This document shows, one piece after another, positions 24,681 through 32,654 of a DNA stretch of 43,162 nt (its first letter is position 1; every line of letters starts with the position of its first letter). Below the pieces are notes generated by a model that saw only the letters and a list, made by a program, of their open reading frames with translations, was not told the DNA's origin and searched no databases. The stretch is from Halomonas litopenaei. GTDB lineage: Bacteria; Pseudomonadota; Gammaproteobacteria; Pseudomonadales; Halomonadaceae. The translations under genes were made by a program, and so were the position numbers. Location of the stretch: the NCBI RefSeq assembly GCF_003045775.1, contig NZ_PXNS01000022.1, positions 1 to 43,162 on the forward strand, written 5' to 3'.

Positions 24681-26105
24681 CTGTGGCGCGGTCCAGGGCA
24701 CCACCTTGTGGCGGTTGAGCAGGCCATGGGGGTCGAGGGTGCGCTTGAGCGTCGCCATCAGCGCGAGTTCCTCGGGGCTTCGCGAGATCGACAGCCAGTC
24801 GCGCTTTTCAAGGCCAATGCCGTGCTCGGCGGAGATCGATCCCTTGACCCGGGCCAGCGGCTCGTAGAGGCAGCCCTCGACCTCGTGGCGGGTGTCCGGA
24901 TCGTCGCTGCCCACACCCACCGACAGGTGCAGGTTGCCGTCACCCAGATGGCCGAACACCGCCAGGCGCATCTGGGGCCAGCGGGCCTCGAGGCGTGCTT
25001 GGACCTCGGCGACATAGTCCTGCATCTCGCCGATCGGCAGACTGACGTCGAAGGCCATGATCGGCGAAAGGGCCTCCACCAGTCCTTCGATATCATCGCG
25101 AATCGCCCATAGCTTGTCGCGCTGGCTTTCCGACTGGGCGATCACGGCGTCGACCACCCAGCCCTGTTCGACCGATGCTTCGAGTGCCGCCTCGAACTGC
25201 TGGCGGTGGTGGTCCTCGTCGTTGGCCAGCGACTCGACCAGGGCGTAGTAGGGCGCGTCGGCGTCCAGCGGCGGCTGATGACGTTCCTGTTCGGTGATCA
25301 GGGCGAAGTGGTTCTGCCACATGGCCTCGAAGGCGGCCAGGCTTCCGCCAAGGCTGTCACGCAGGTGCGTAAGCAACGACGTCATCGAGGTGAAGTCGGG
25401 ACAGGCGACCAGCGCGGTGCGGGTGTCGCCAAGCGCCGGCTGCAGCTTGAGCACCGCGCGAGTGACCACGCCCAGGGTGCCTTCGCTGCCGATAAATAGC
25501 TGCTTGAGGTCGTAGCCGGCGTTGTTCTTGAGCATCGGGCTCATGGCGCTGATCACCTGGCCATCGGCCAGCACCGCCTCGAGCCCCAGCACCTGCTGGC
25601 GCATCATGCCGTAGCGTATCACCCGGTTGCCGCCGGCGTTGGTGGCGATATTGCCACCGATGCTGCAGCTGCCCCGGGCGCCCAGGTCGAGCGCAAACTG
25701 CATGCCGACCTCGCGGGCGGCCTCCTGGACCTTCTGCAGCGGCGCGCCGGCCTGCACGGTGATGGTGCCGGCCACCGGGTCGATCTCCTCGATGGCGGCA
25801 AGACGCTCGAGTGACAGCGCCAGCTCGTCCGGGGCCGCCTCGGCGCCGTGGACCAGCCCGGTCAGGCCGCCGTGGGTGACGATCGGCTGGCGGGCCTGGT
25901 GGCACAGGGCGAGCACTTCCGCTACCTGCTCGGGGGTGCCGGGCCGCACGATGGCTGCGGCGCGGCAGGACGCCCGGCTCAGCCAGTCCACCTGGCGGCT
26001 TGCCACGTCATCGCCGGTCAGCACCTGGGCTGCACCCAGGCGCTCGCGCAGTGTCTCGATCAGCGTGGCAAGCGATGACGATAGTTGCTGGGAGGTGACG
26101 GCCAT
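24675..26105 (-). CDS. FAD-linked D-2-hydroxyacid dehydrogenase (GlcD/DLD family)
   Basis: The 476-residue flavoprotein has an N-terminal PCMH-type FAD domain (IVTHGGLTGLVHGAE, GARGSCSIGGNIATNAGGN, YDLKQLFIGSEGTLGVV) and a C-terminal FAD-oxidase domain with VFGHLGDGNLHLSV and SAEHGIG. The family oxidises D-lactate, glycolate or D-2-hydroxyglutarate to 2-oxo acids, usually passing electrons to a quinone or flavoprotein. Its ATG overlaps the stop codon of the ATPase gene by one base (TGATG), so translation is coupled. Together with the next aminotransferase it suggests conversion of a 2-hydroxy acid to an amino acid. The stop codon lies inside a pentanucleotide repeat. Confidence 0.88.
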   Translation of the reverse strand: MAVTSQQLSSSLATLIETLRERLGAAQVLTGDDVASRQVDWLSRASCRAAAIVRPGTPEQVAEVLALCHQARQPIVTHGGLTGLVHGAEAAPDELALSLERLAAIEEIDPVAGTITVQAGAPLQKVQEAAREVGMQFALDLGARGSCSIGGNIATNAGGNRVIRYGMMRQQVLGLEAVLADGQVISAMSPMLKNNAGYDLKQLFIGSEGTLGVVTRAVLKLQPALGDTRTALVACPDFTSMTSLLTHLRDSLGGSLAAFEAMWQNHFALITEQERHQPPLDADAPYYALVESLANDEDHHRQQFEAALEASVEQGWVVDAVIAQSESQRDKLWAIRDDIEGLVEALSPIMAFDVSLPIGEMQDYVAEVQARLEARWPQMRLAVFGHLGDGNLHLSVGVGSDDPDTRHEVEGCLYEPLARVKGSISAEHGIGLEKRDWLSISRSPEELALMATLKRTLDPHGLLNRHKVVPWTAPQT

Positions 26106-27880
26106 CAGTGGGAGGTCTCCTCTTTGCTGGTCTTGTCATCGGTGGTCTTGTCATCGGTGGTCTTGTCGCGGCCGGGAATGGCGGCGAGCAGTTCGCGGGT
26201 GTAGTCGGCCTGAGGCCGGGTGAAGACCTCCTGGGCGCTGCCCTGTTCGACGATGCGGCCCTTCTGCATCACGATGATGCGATCGCAGATCTGGGCGGCG
26301 ACCCGCAGGTCGTGGGTGATGAACAGAAGCGACAGCGAGAAGCGTTGCTTCAGATCCTCGAGCAGCTCGAGCACCTGGGCCTGGATCGATACGTCCAGCG
26401 CCGACACCGCTTCATCGGCAACGATCAACTCCGGGTCCAGTGCCAGGGCGCGGGCGATGCCGATGCGCTGGCGCTGACCGCCGGAGAACTCATGAGGGAA
26501 GCGGTCGGCGCTGCCGCCAAGCCCCACCAGTTCGAGCAGCTCGTCGGCCTTGGCCAATGCCTGGTCGCGGGGCACGCCGTTGGCGATGGGGCCCTGGGCG
26601 ATGGCCATGCCCACCCGGGTGCGCGGGTTGAGCGAGGCGTAGGGGTCCTGGAACACCATCTGCACCCGGTGGCGCTGGCGCCGCAGGGCGTCGCCCTTGA
26701 GCGCGGACAGGTCTTCGCCGCCGAGCAGGATCTCGCCGCTGTCGGGGCGCTCCAGACGCACGACGCAGCGCCCCAGCGTCGACTTGCCGGAGCCCGACTC
26801 GCCGACGATGCCGATGGTCTCGCCGCGTGACAGGGTGAAGCTGACGTCGTCCAGGGCGCGTACCTCACGGGAGGGCTTGAACAGTCCGCCGCGGGAACGG
26901 AATACCCGATTGAGGTTGCGTACCTCGAGGATCGGCGTCGGCGCCATCGGCTCGCGCTCGGGCGGTGCGGCGTCGCTGGGAATGGCCTCGATCAGCGCCC
27001 GGGTATAGTCGTGACGGGGGTTGTCGAGCACCTCGTCACGGCGACCGATCTCGACGATCCGACCGTGGCGCATCACGCACACCCGGTTGGCGATCTCGGC
27101 GACCACGCCGAAGTCGTGGGTGATGAACATCACCGCCATATGGTGGCGACGTTGCAGGTCGGCGATCAGCTCGAGGATCTGCGCCTGGGTGGTGACGTCC
27201 AGCGCGGTGGTGGGCTCATCGGCGATCAGCAGCTTCGGTTCCAGCGCCAGCGCCATGGCGATCATCACCCGCTGGCGCTGACCGCCGGAGAGCTCGAAGG
27301 GGTAGGCGCGGATGGCCCGCTCGGGCTGGGGCAGGCGGACTTCCTTGAGCAGCTCCAGCGCCCGGGCCTGACGCTCGGCGCCCTTAAGCTCGCCGTGGGC
27401 CTCGAACACCTCGGCGATCTGGTCGCCGATGCGCATCAGCGGGTTGAGGGCGGTCATCGGCTCCTGGAAGATCATGCCGATCTTCTTGCCGCGCAGCGCC
27501 CGGTGACGCTTCTCGTCGAGGGTCAGCACGTCCTCGCCCTCGAACATCACCCGCCCGGCCACCGGGCGCACGCCCTTGGGCAGAAGGCCCATGACGGTGT
27601 TGGCGGCCATGGACTTGCCGGACCCGGATTCGCCCACCACGCACAGGATCTCACCGGGGCTGACTTCGTAGGACAGCTCTTCCACGGCGTATTCGCGATC
27701 GGCGCCGGCGGGCAATGCGACGCTCAGGCCCTCGATGCGCAGGATCGGTTCCGAGGCGGGATCGCCGCTGTGATCGCCACAGAGATCGCCGGCGGTGGCG
27801 CTCTTCGGCACCTTCTCCGGTTCGCTGCGCGATGCAGTGGAAGCACTGGTGCCGCTGGTGCTGTTGTCAAAGGTGTTCAT
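26105..27880 (-). CDS. Dipeptide/oligopeptide-type ABC transporter, double ATP-binding protein
   Basis: Two nucleotide-binding domains are fused in 591 residues, as in GsiA and YejF. The first has Walker A GESGSGKS, signature LSGGQRQRV and Walker B LLIADEPTTALD. The second has GESGSGKS, FSGGQRQRI and LIVADEAVSALD. Each is followed by the extra oligopeptide-transporter C-terminal segment. It energises the two permeases encoded just upstream in the operon, at the inner face of the membrane. The start lies 3 bp after the permease stop. The C-terminus ends in a charged tail with a DKTTD repeat encoded by a 15-bp tandem repeat (26129-26173). Confidence 0.95.
   Translation of the reverse strand: MNTFDNSTSGTSASTASRSEPEKVPKSATAGDLCGDHSGDPASEPILRIEGLSVALPAGADREYAVEELSYEVSPGEILCVVGESGSGKSMAANTVMGLLPKGVRPVAGRVMFEGEDVLTLDEKRHRALRGKKIGMIFQEPMTALNPLMRIGDQIAEVFEAHGELKGAERQARALELLKEVRLPQPERAIRAYPFELSGGQRQRVMIAMALALEPKLLIADEPTTALDVTTQAQILELIADLQRRHHMAVMFITHDFGVVAEIANRVCVMRHGRIVEIGRRDEVLDNPRHDYTRALIEAIPSDAAPPEREPMAPTPILEVRNLNRVFRSRGGLFKPSREVRALDDVSFTLSRGETIGIVGESGSGKSTLGRCVVRLERPDSGEILLGGEDLSALKGDALRRQRHRVQMVFQDPYASLNPRTRVGMAIAQGPIANGVPRDQALAKADELLELVGLGGSADRFPHEFSGGQRQRIGIARALALDPELIVADEAVSALDVSIQAQVLELLEDLKQRFSLSLLFITHDLRVAAQICDRIIVMQKGRIVEQGSAQEVFTRPQADYTRELLAAIPGRDKTTDDKTTDDKTSKEETSH
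26129..26173. repeat. 15-bp tandem repeat in the 3' end of the ATPase gene
   Basis: GGTCTTGTCATCGGT occurs twice in perfect tandem (26129-26143 and 26144-26158), followed by a third partly diverged unit. It encodes DKTTD-DKTTD near the C-terminus, outside the ATPase fold. Confidence 0.85.
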
Positions 27881-27883
27881 GGC

Positions 27884-28717
27884 TCAGCGCTCCCGTGCGA
27901 GTTTGGGGTTGAGGGCGTCATCGAGCCCTTCGCCGACCAGGTTCAGCGCCAGCACGGTCAACAGGATCGCAAGGCCGGGGAAGAATGACAGCCACCAGGC
28001 CTGGCGGATCACGGTGCGTGCAGCGCCGATCATGTAGCCCCAGGACATCACGTTGGGATCACCGAGGCCGAGAAACGACAGCGCCGATTCCAGCAGGATG
28101 GCGGTAGCCACCATCAGCGAGGCCAGCACGATGATCGGCGACAGGGTATTTGGCAGGATCTGGCGCAGGATGATCTGGGTGTTGGTCTGGCCGACCAGGC
28201 GCGCCGCCTCGACGTATTCGCGATGGCGCAGCGACATGAACTCGGCGCGCACCAGGCGGGCCACCGGCGGCCAGCTGACGATGGCGATGGCCAGCACGAT
28301 GGAGGTCACGCTGGGCTGCATGATCGCTACCAGCACGATGGCCAGGGCGAAGTTGGGGATGGTCTGGAAGAACTCGGTGAAGCGCATCAGAGCGTCGTCC
28401 ACCAGGCCGCCGTAGTAGCCGGCGATGGCGCCCAGCGGCACGCCGATGGCCAGCGCCACGGCGGTGGACACCAGGCCGATCAGCAGCGATACCCAGGCGC
28501 CGTGCATCAGTCCGGCGGCGACGTTGCGCCCCATGGTGTCGGTGCCGAGCCAGAAGCCGTCCTGGGCCAGCGGCGGCAGGAAGGGGCGCTGCACCATGCG
28601 CCAGGGGGATTCGGGGAACAGCACCGGGGCCAGCACGGCCATCAGGATGATCGCCCACAGGATGATCAGCCCCACCAGGGCGCCGCGGTTCTGGGCGAAA
28701 CGGGCGAAGAAACTCAT
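27884..28717 (-). CDS. Dipeptide-type ABC transporter permease (DppC-like)
   Basis: The 277-residue inner-membrane protein has an N-terminal helix (GLIILWAIILMAVLAPVLF) followed by five further helices. The binding-protein-dependent transport (EAA) loop is near EYVEAARLVGQTNTQIILRQILPN. GTDTMGRNV after the first helix is typical of DppC/OppC. It pairs with the permease at 28714-29694, with which it overlaps by 4 bp (ATGA), and with the double ATPase 3 bp downstream. The substrate is decided mainly by the binding protein. Confidence 0.95.
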   Translation of the reverse strand: MSFFARFAQNRGALVGLIILWAIILMAVLAPVLFPESPWRMVQRPFLPPLAQDGFWLGTDTMGRNVAAGLMHGAWVSLLIGLVSTAVALAIGVPLGAIAGYYGGLVDDALMRFTEFFQTIPNFALAIVLVAIMQPSVTSIVLAIAIVSWPPVARLVRAEFMSLRHREYVEAARLVGQTNTQIILRQILPNTLSPIIVLASLMVATAILLESALSFLGLGDPNVMSWGYMIGAARTVIRQAWWLSFFPGLAILLTVLALNLVGEGLDDALNPKLARER

Positions 28718-29694
28718 GCGGCGGCCCCCTTGATGCGTGGATCGGCCAGTCGATAGACCAGGTCGGTGGCGATGTTGAACAGGATCACCAGGGCGGCGGA
28801 GAAGAAGAAGATCCCGAGCAGCAGGTTGTAGTCACGCTGCATCAGCGCCTCGTACATCAGTCGGCCGATGCCCGGCCAGGCGAACACCGTCTCGGTGAGG
28901 ATGGCGCCGCCGACCATCTGGCCGGCCTGCAGCCCCGCCAGGGTGATGATCGGCAACAGGGCGTTGCGCAGAATATGGCGGCGCTGGATGACCCTCGGCG
29001 CCAGGCCCTTGGCCTTGGCGGTCTTGACGAAGTCCTGCTGGGCGGCGTCGAGCATCGAGGCGCGGGTCATGCGCGTATAGATGGCCATGAAGAACAGGCC
29101 CAGGGTAGTGGCCGGCAGTACCAGGTGCTTGGCCACGTCCAGGGCGTAGGCCAGGCCTTCCAGGTTGGCGCCGACGGTAAACATGCCGTAGGCGGGCAGC
29201 CAGTCCAGGTACACCGAGAACAGCACCACCGCCATCAGCGCCACCCAGAACAGCGGGGTGGCGTAGAACAGCAGGGCCAGCGCCATGATCAGCGAGCCCG
29301 AGGCCTTCTTGACGCGCATCGCGGCCATGGAGCCGGCGAGGATGCCGAGCACCAGCGACAGCACGAAGGCGGTGCCGGTCAGCAGCAGGGTCGCGGGCAG
29401 GCGGTCGAGAATCAGGTCCAGCACCGGCATCTGCTGGCGGTAGGAGTAGCCGAAGTCCAGGGTCAGGATGCCGGATACGTAGTGCCACAGCTGGACATAC
29501 ATGGGCTGGTCCAGCCCGAACTGCTCGCGCAGCTGGGCGATGAAGGCTTCATCGGCGGCGCCGGCTTCCCCGGCCAGGATGGCCGCCGGGTCGCCGGGGG
29601 CGAGCTGGATCAGCACGAAGTTGAACACGACGATCAGCAGCAGCACGATGGCGGCCTTCAACAGTCGTGAAATGATAAGGCGGGCGTAGAGCAT
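28714..29694 (-). CDS. Dipeptide-type ABC transporter permease (DppB-like)
   Basis: The 326-residue inner-membrane protein starts MLYARLIISRLLKAAIVLLL, with FVLIQLAPGDPAA after the first helix as in DppB/OppB. The EAA-type loop is DFVKTAKAKGLAPRVIQRRHILRNALLPI. About six helices are visible. It forms a heterodimeric channel with the DppC-like protein. A 10-bp-stem hairpin in the 95-bp gap after the binding-protein gene may reduce transcription into this gene and so keep the binding protein in excess. Confidence 0.95.
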   Translation of the reverse strand: MLYARLIISRLLKAAIVLLLIVVFNFVLIQLAPGDPAAILAGEAGAADEAFIAQLREQFGLDQPMYVQLWHYVSGILTLDFGYSYRQQMPVLDLILDRLPATLLLTGTAFVLSLVLGILAGSMAAMRVKKASGSLIMALALLFYATPLFWVALMAVVLFSVYLDWLPAYGMFTVGANLEGLAYALDVAKHLVLPATTLGLFFMAIYTRMTRASMLDAAQQDFVKTAKAKGLAPRVIQRRHILRNALLPIITLAGLQAGQMVGGAILTETVFAWPGIGRLMYEALMQRDYNLLLGIFFFSAALVILFNIATDLVYRLADPRIKGAAA

Positions 29695-29747
29695 GGTGAG
29701 GTCCCGGGCAGTAAGCCTGTGGTGATGGCAGCAGCAAAATCAGGGCT

Positions 29748-29772
29748 GGCGCGGCCCGTGGTGGGCCGCGCC
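29748..29772 (-). terminator. Intra-operon hairpin between the binding protein and permease genes
   Basis: GGCGCGGCCC and its complement form a perfect 10-bp stem with a 5-base loop. In the direction of transcription a short T-rich stretch (TGATTTTG) follows after some bases, so it is more likely a partial terminator or mRNA-stabilising structure than a full stop. Confidence 0.6.
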
Positions 29773-29789
29773 GTATCGCCGTTTTTGGC

Positions 29790-31487
29790 TCAGTCGGCGA
29801 TCCAGGCGTCCTTGAAGCCGTCGTTGACGCCCACCGCCGAGGTCACCAGATTGTTGACGTTGCAGCGGTAGATGGTCGGGAAGCCGAGCTCCAGCAACCA
29901 GCCGAGCGGTGCGTCCTCGAGAAGGATCTGCTGCACCTCGTGGTAGAGACGCTCACGCTCGCTGTCCGGATAGGCAGTGGCGGCGGCGTTGAACAGTTCA
30001 TCCACCTCGGGGTTCTGGTAGCCCTCGACGTTGTTCCAGGGCGAGCCCTTCTCGGTGTTGGTGGACAGGTAGGTCCGCGAGATACCGAGCGCCGGGTCGC
30101 CGTACTGGTACAGGTAGGTGAAGGCCAGGTCGAAGTCGCGCTCGCCCAGTCGCTGGTTCCAGCCGCCCACGTCGGTTGCCTCGGTGCGCACGTTGATGCC
30201 CACCTCCTTGAGGTTCTGCTGTACCGCCTCGGCCCAGCGATTCCAGGTCTCGCCGTAGGGCAGCGGCAGCAGGGTGACCTCCTCGCCGTCGTAACCCATC
30301 TCGTCGAGCAGTTCCTCGGCCTTGTCCGGGTCGTAGCTGTAGCCCTCGAGGTCCGGGTCATTGAACTTGGCGTTGGAGCCAAACGGCCCTGCCGGGACCT
30401 GGCCCATGCCGTTCCACAGCACGTCCCGGGCGAACTCGCGGTCCATGGCGTACATCACCGCCTGGCGGAAGCGCTTGTCGGCGGTCGGTCCTTCACGATT
30501 GTTCATCCACAGCATGGCGAAGGGGCTGAAGTACTCGTGGCCCTTCTCGGTCACGCAGGTGTTGTCCATGGCGGTCAGCCGGGGGACGTCGAAGTTCTCC
30601 ACGGTGCCGTAGGGCAGCACGTCGACGGTACCGTTCTCGTAGGCCACCGCGCGGGAGGCGCCGTCCGGGATGACGTGCCAGTTGATGCCATCGAGGTAGG
30701 GCAGGCCTTCCTCGTAGTAGTCATCGAAGCGGGTCAGCTTGATGACGGTGCCGCGGTCCCAGCTGTCGAACTGGAACGGGCCGGTGCCGATGGGATGGTT
30801 GTTGGCCTCGTTGTTGCGGAAGTCAGTGCCGGCGTAGATGTGCTCGGGCACCATGGTGAAGGTGCCGGCCTCGAACGAGATCAGGAACGGGCCGAAGGGC
30901 TTCTTCAGGGTGAACACCACGGTGTGGTCGTCGGTCGCCTCGATGCTCTCGACGTGCTCGAGCACCGCACGGGCGCTTGGATTCAAGTCGCGGTGGAAGA
31001 CGTCGGCGGAGAACACCACGTCTTCGGCGGTGAAGGCCTCGCCGTCATGCCACTTGGCGTTTTCCTGAAGGTGGAAGGTGTAGGTCAGGCCGTCTTCGCT
31101 GATCTCCCAGCTCTTGGCCAGTTGCGGCATCGGCTCCATGTCGGTGGAGTAGCGCAGCAGGCCCTCGTAGATGTTGCCGGCCACCGTGCGGGTGGGGGCG
31201 TTCTGGATCATGCCCAGCACCAGGCCCGGCGGCTCCGGCTGGATGATGGTGTCGATGACACCGCCCCGCTGGGGTTCCTGGGTGGCCTCTTGCTGGGCGT
31301 CCTGGCCGTCGTCCTGGGCCAGCGCCGGGGTGGCCGCCAGCGGCAGCAGGGCGGCGAGTCCCAGCGTCAGCAGGGAGGCGTTGAAGCGAGAGGCGCGTGT
31401 CTGAGTCGAGCTTGCCCGGGTCGAGGGGGACAGCGGCGAGCAAGATGGCAGAAAGGTGACGCGGGGGTGGCGGGAGTTCGAGGTCAT
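29790..31487 (-). CDS. Periplasmic solute-binding protein of a peptide-type ABC transporter (SBP_bac_5 family)
   Basis: The 565-residue protein has a signal peptide (LLTLGLAALLPLAATPALA, cleavage near residue 57) preceded by an unusually long polar N-region of ~35 residues. The ATG at 31487 has AAGGTG seven bases upstream, and no alternative start codon lies in frame before the hydrophobic core, so the extension looks real. The family signature is AKSWEISEDGLTYTFHLQ followed by KWHDGEAFTAEDVVFS. It captures the ligand in the periplasm for the permeases. The family binds peptides, opines, nickel complexes and other solutes, so the ligand is open. It is first in the operon and divergent from the GntR regulator. 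Confidence 0.93.
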   Translation of the reverse strand: MTSNSRHPRVTFLPSCSPLSPSTRASSTQTRASRFNASLLTLGLAALLPLAATPALAQDDGQDAQQEATQEPQRGGVIDTIIQPEPPGLVLGMIQNAPTRTVAGNIYEGLLRYSTDMEPMPQLAKSWEISEDGLTYTFHLQENAKWHDGEAFTAEDVVFSADVFHRDLNPSARAVLEHVESIEATDDHTVVFTLKKPFGPFLISFEAGTFTMVPEHIYAGTDFRNNEANNHPIGTGPFQFDSWDRGTVIKLTRFDDYYEEGLPYLDGINWHVIPDGASRAVAYENGTVDVLPYGTVENFDVPRLTAMDNTCVTEKGHEYFSPFAMLWMNNREGPTADKRFRQAVMYAMDREFARDVLWNGMGQVPAGPFGSNAKFNDPDLEGYSYDPDKAEELLDEMGYDGEEVTLLPLPYGETWNRWAEAVQQNLKEVGINVRTEATDVGGWNQRLGERDFDLAFTYLYQYGDPALGISRTYLSTNTEKGSPWNNVEGYQNPEVDELFNAAATAYPDSERERLYHEVQQILLEDAPLGWLLELGFPTIYRCNVNNLVTSAVGVNDGFKDAWIAD

Positions 31488-31656
31488 ATCAGGGCACCTT
31501 GGTGGCCCGGAGGTGTTGCCAGAGGTGCGTGAAGCCAGGGGCAGAAAGCGCCGCCAGTGCGCTGTTGCCGGGCTTTCGCGTCGCTGAGGCCAGCTCCGGG
31601 ACTGTTGTTGTTGGGGATTTCCGTAAGCCCTTTAGAACCTAGCAGCCTCGGCACAA

Positions 31657-31681
31657 ACTGTCGACAGTCGGCAATCGACTG
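31657..31681. promoter_or_regulatory. Overlapping palindromes in the divergent promoter region
   Basis: ACTGTCGACAGT (31657-31668) is a perfect 12-bp palindrome. CAGTCG (31665-31670) and CGACTG (31676-31681) form a second inverted repeat sharing part of it. They lie between the binding-protein and GntR genes and are candidate operators. Confidence 0.45.
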
Positions 31682-31699
31682 TTGTTCGACGCAGGATAC

Positions 31700-31719
31700 G
31701 GTCATACTGGGGTATGACC
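31700..31719. promoter_or_regulatory. Candidate GntR/FCD operator
   Basis: GGTCATAC (31700-31707) and GTATGACC (31712-31719) are perfect complements around TGGG. The centre is 36 bp before the ATG of the adjacent GntR regulator. The ATAC...GTAT core resembles operators of FCD-type GntR proteins, so autoregulation and control of the divergent transporter operon are likely. Confidence 0.6.
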
Positions 31720-31745
31720 CTTCAGGCCAACTACGGGAGTCGAGC

Positions 31746-32444
31746 ATGGCCAATCCTCGGGACCCCTCAGCCGCGCCCTTCGTGGTTCAGCGCAACCTGG
31801 TGGACCAGGTGGTCGACTACTTGACCGAGGCGATCCTGGCCTCGCGCTTCGCACCGGGCGAGCGGTTGTCGGAGGCGGGGCTGGCGGCGGAGCTCGGCAT
31901 CAGCCGGGCCCCGGTACGCGAGGCCGCCAGGCTGATGGAGAGCCGTGGCCTGCTGGTATCGCGACCGCGGCGCGGGTTCTTCGTGCGTACCCTGGATGTG
32001 GCCGAGCTGAGCGATGTCTTCGATCTGCGCATCGGTCTGGAACGCCACGCCTTCGAGCGTGTGATGACGCGCTTCGACGCGGCTATCGAGCAGCGTCTGC
32101 ATCGGCAGATCAGTCGTCTGTGCGAGGTCGCCGCCGGTGATGACGAGGGGCTCAAGATCGAGGAGGACCTGGCCTTTCATCGCCTGGTGTTCGAGCTGGC
32201 CGACAACGCCCGGCTGGCACGTGCCTTCGACGACCTGAGCTTCGAGCTGCGGCTGTGCATCACCCTGATCACCCGTACCCACGAGACCCCCGAAAGCATC
32301 GCCGCCTCCCACTGGCGGCTGCTGGAGGCACTGAAGAGCGGTGATCCTCAGCGCTGCCGGGACGAGGTGGACTACCATATTGGCGTGGCCAGGGACTCGG
32401 TGATCGAGCGGTTGGCCGATCACGCCGGGGTGGCGCGTGGCTGA
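31746..32444 (+). CDS. GntR-family transcriptional regulator, FCD (FadR) subfamily
   Basis: The 232-residue protein has an N-terminal winged helix-turn-helix (RLSEAGLAAELGISRAPVREA, wing SRPRRGFFV) and an all-helical FCD ligand domain with DLRIGLERHAF, EEDLAFHRLVFELADN and HWRLLEALKSGD, which provide the usual Asp/His metal ligands. I use the ATG at 31746 because the upstream part of the frame (from 31557) is not protein-like. Such regulators usually bind an organic acid that is a substrate of the adjacent pathway and release DNA. It diverges from the transporter operon and precedes the M20 hydrolase, which suggests that it controls both. Confidence 0.93.
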   Translation: MANPRDPSAAPFVVQRNLVDQVVDYLTEAILASRFAPGERLSEAGLAAELGISRAPVREAARLMESRGLLVSRPRRGFFVRTLDVAELSDVFDLRIGLERHAFERVMTRFDAAIEQRLHRQISRLCEVAAGDDEGLKIEEDLAFHRLVFELADNARLARAFDDLSFELRLCITLITRTHETPESIAASHWRLLEALKSGDPQRCRDEVDYHIGVARDSVIERLADHAGVARG

Positions 32445-32472
32445 ACGAGTGGGCGGCGTCGGGAGTGACGTC

Positions 32473-32556
32473 GTGGTCGAACTAGCGACTCCAGCAGTGA
32501 CTCAAATACCGATTCAAATTGCGACTCAAATAGCGACGTAAGTCCTGGTCGAACGG
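32473..32556. repeat. Seven degenerate 12-bp tandem units after the GntR gene
   Basis: The 84 bp divide into seven 12-bp units such as GTGGTCGAACTA, GTGACTCAAATA, CCGATTCAAATT and GCGACTCAAATA. They begin 28 bp after the GntR stop. One unit matches a unit of the array at 38526-38585 (TTGGTCGAGCTA) at 10 of 12 positions. The remaining sequence up to 32654 shows no other clear feature. Confidence 0.7.
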
Positions 32557-32654
32557 TGGGGCCGGGGCCGCGGCTAGAGCCTGTATCGGGTGCGCTGGTC
32601 TTGTGCTGCAGGTGCTCGAAGGTGCATAACTAGTAAGCGTAAAACACATTTAAC

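Noticed and set aside
29940..31532. A 530-codon frame antisense to the binding-protein gene
   Set aside because: The opposite frame encodes a complete SBP_bac_5 protein with signal peptide and ribosome binding site. The antisense product is Gly/Val/His-rich without family motifs.
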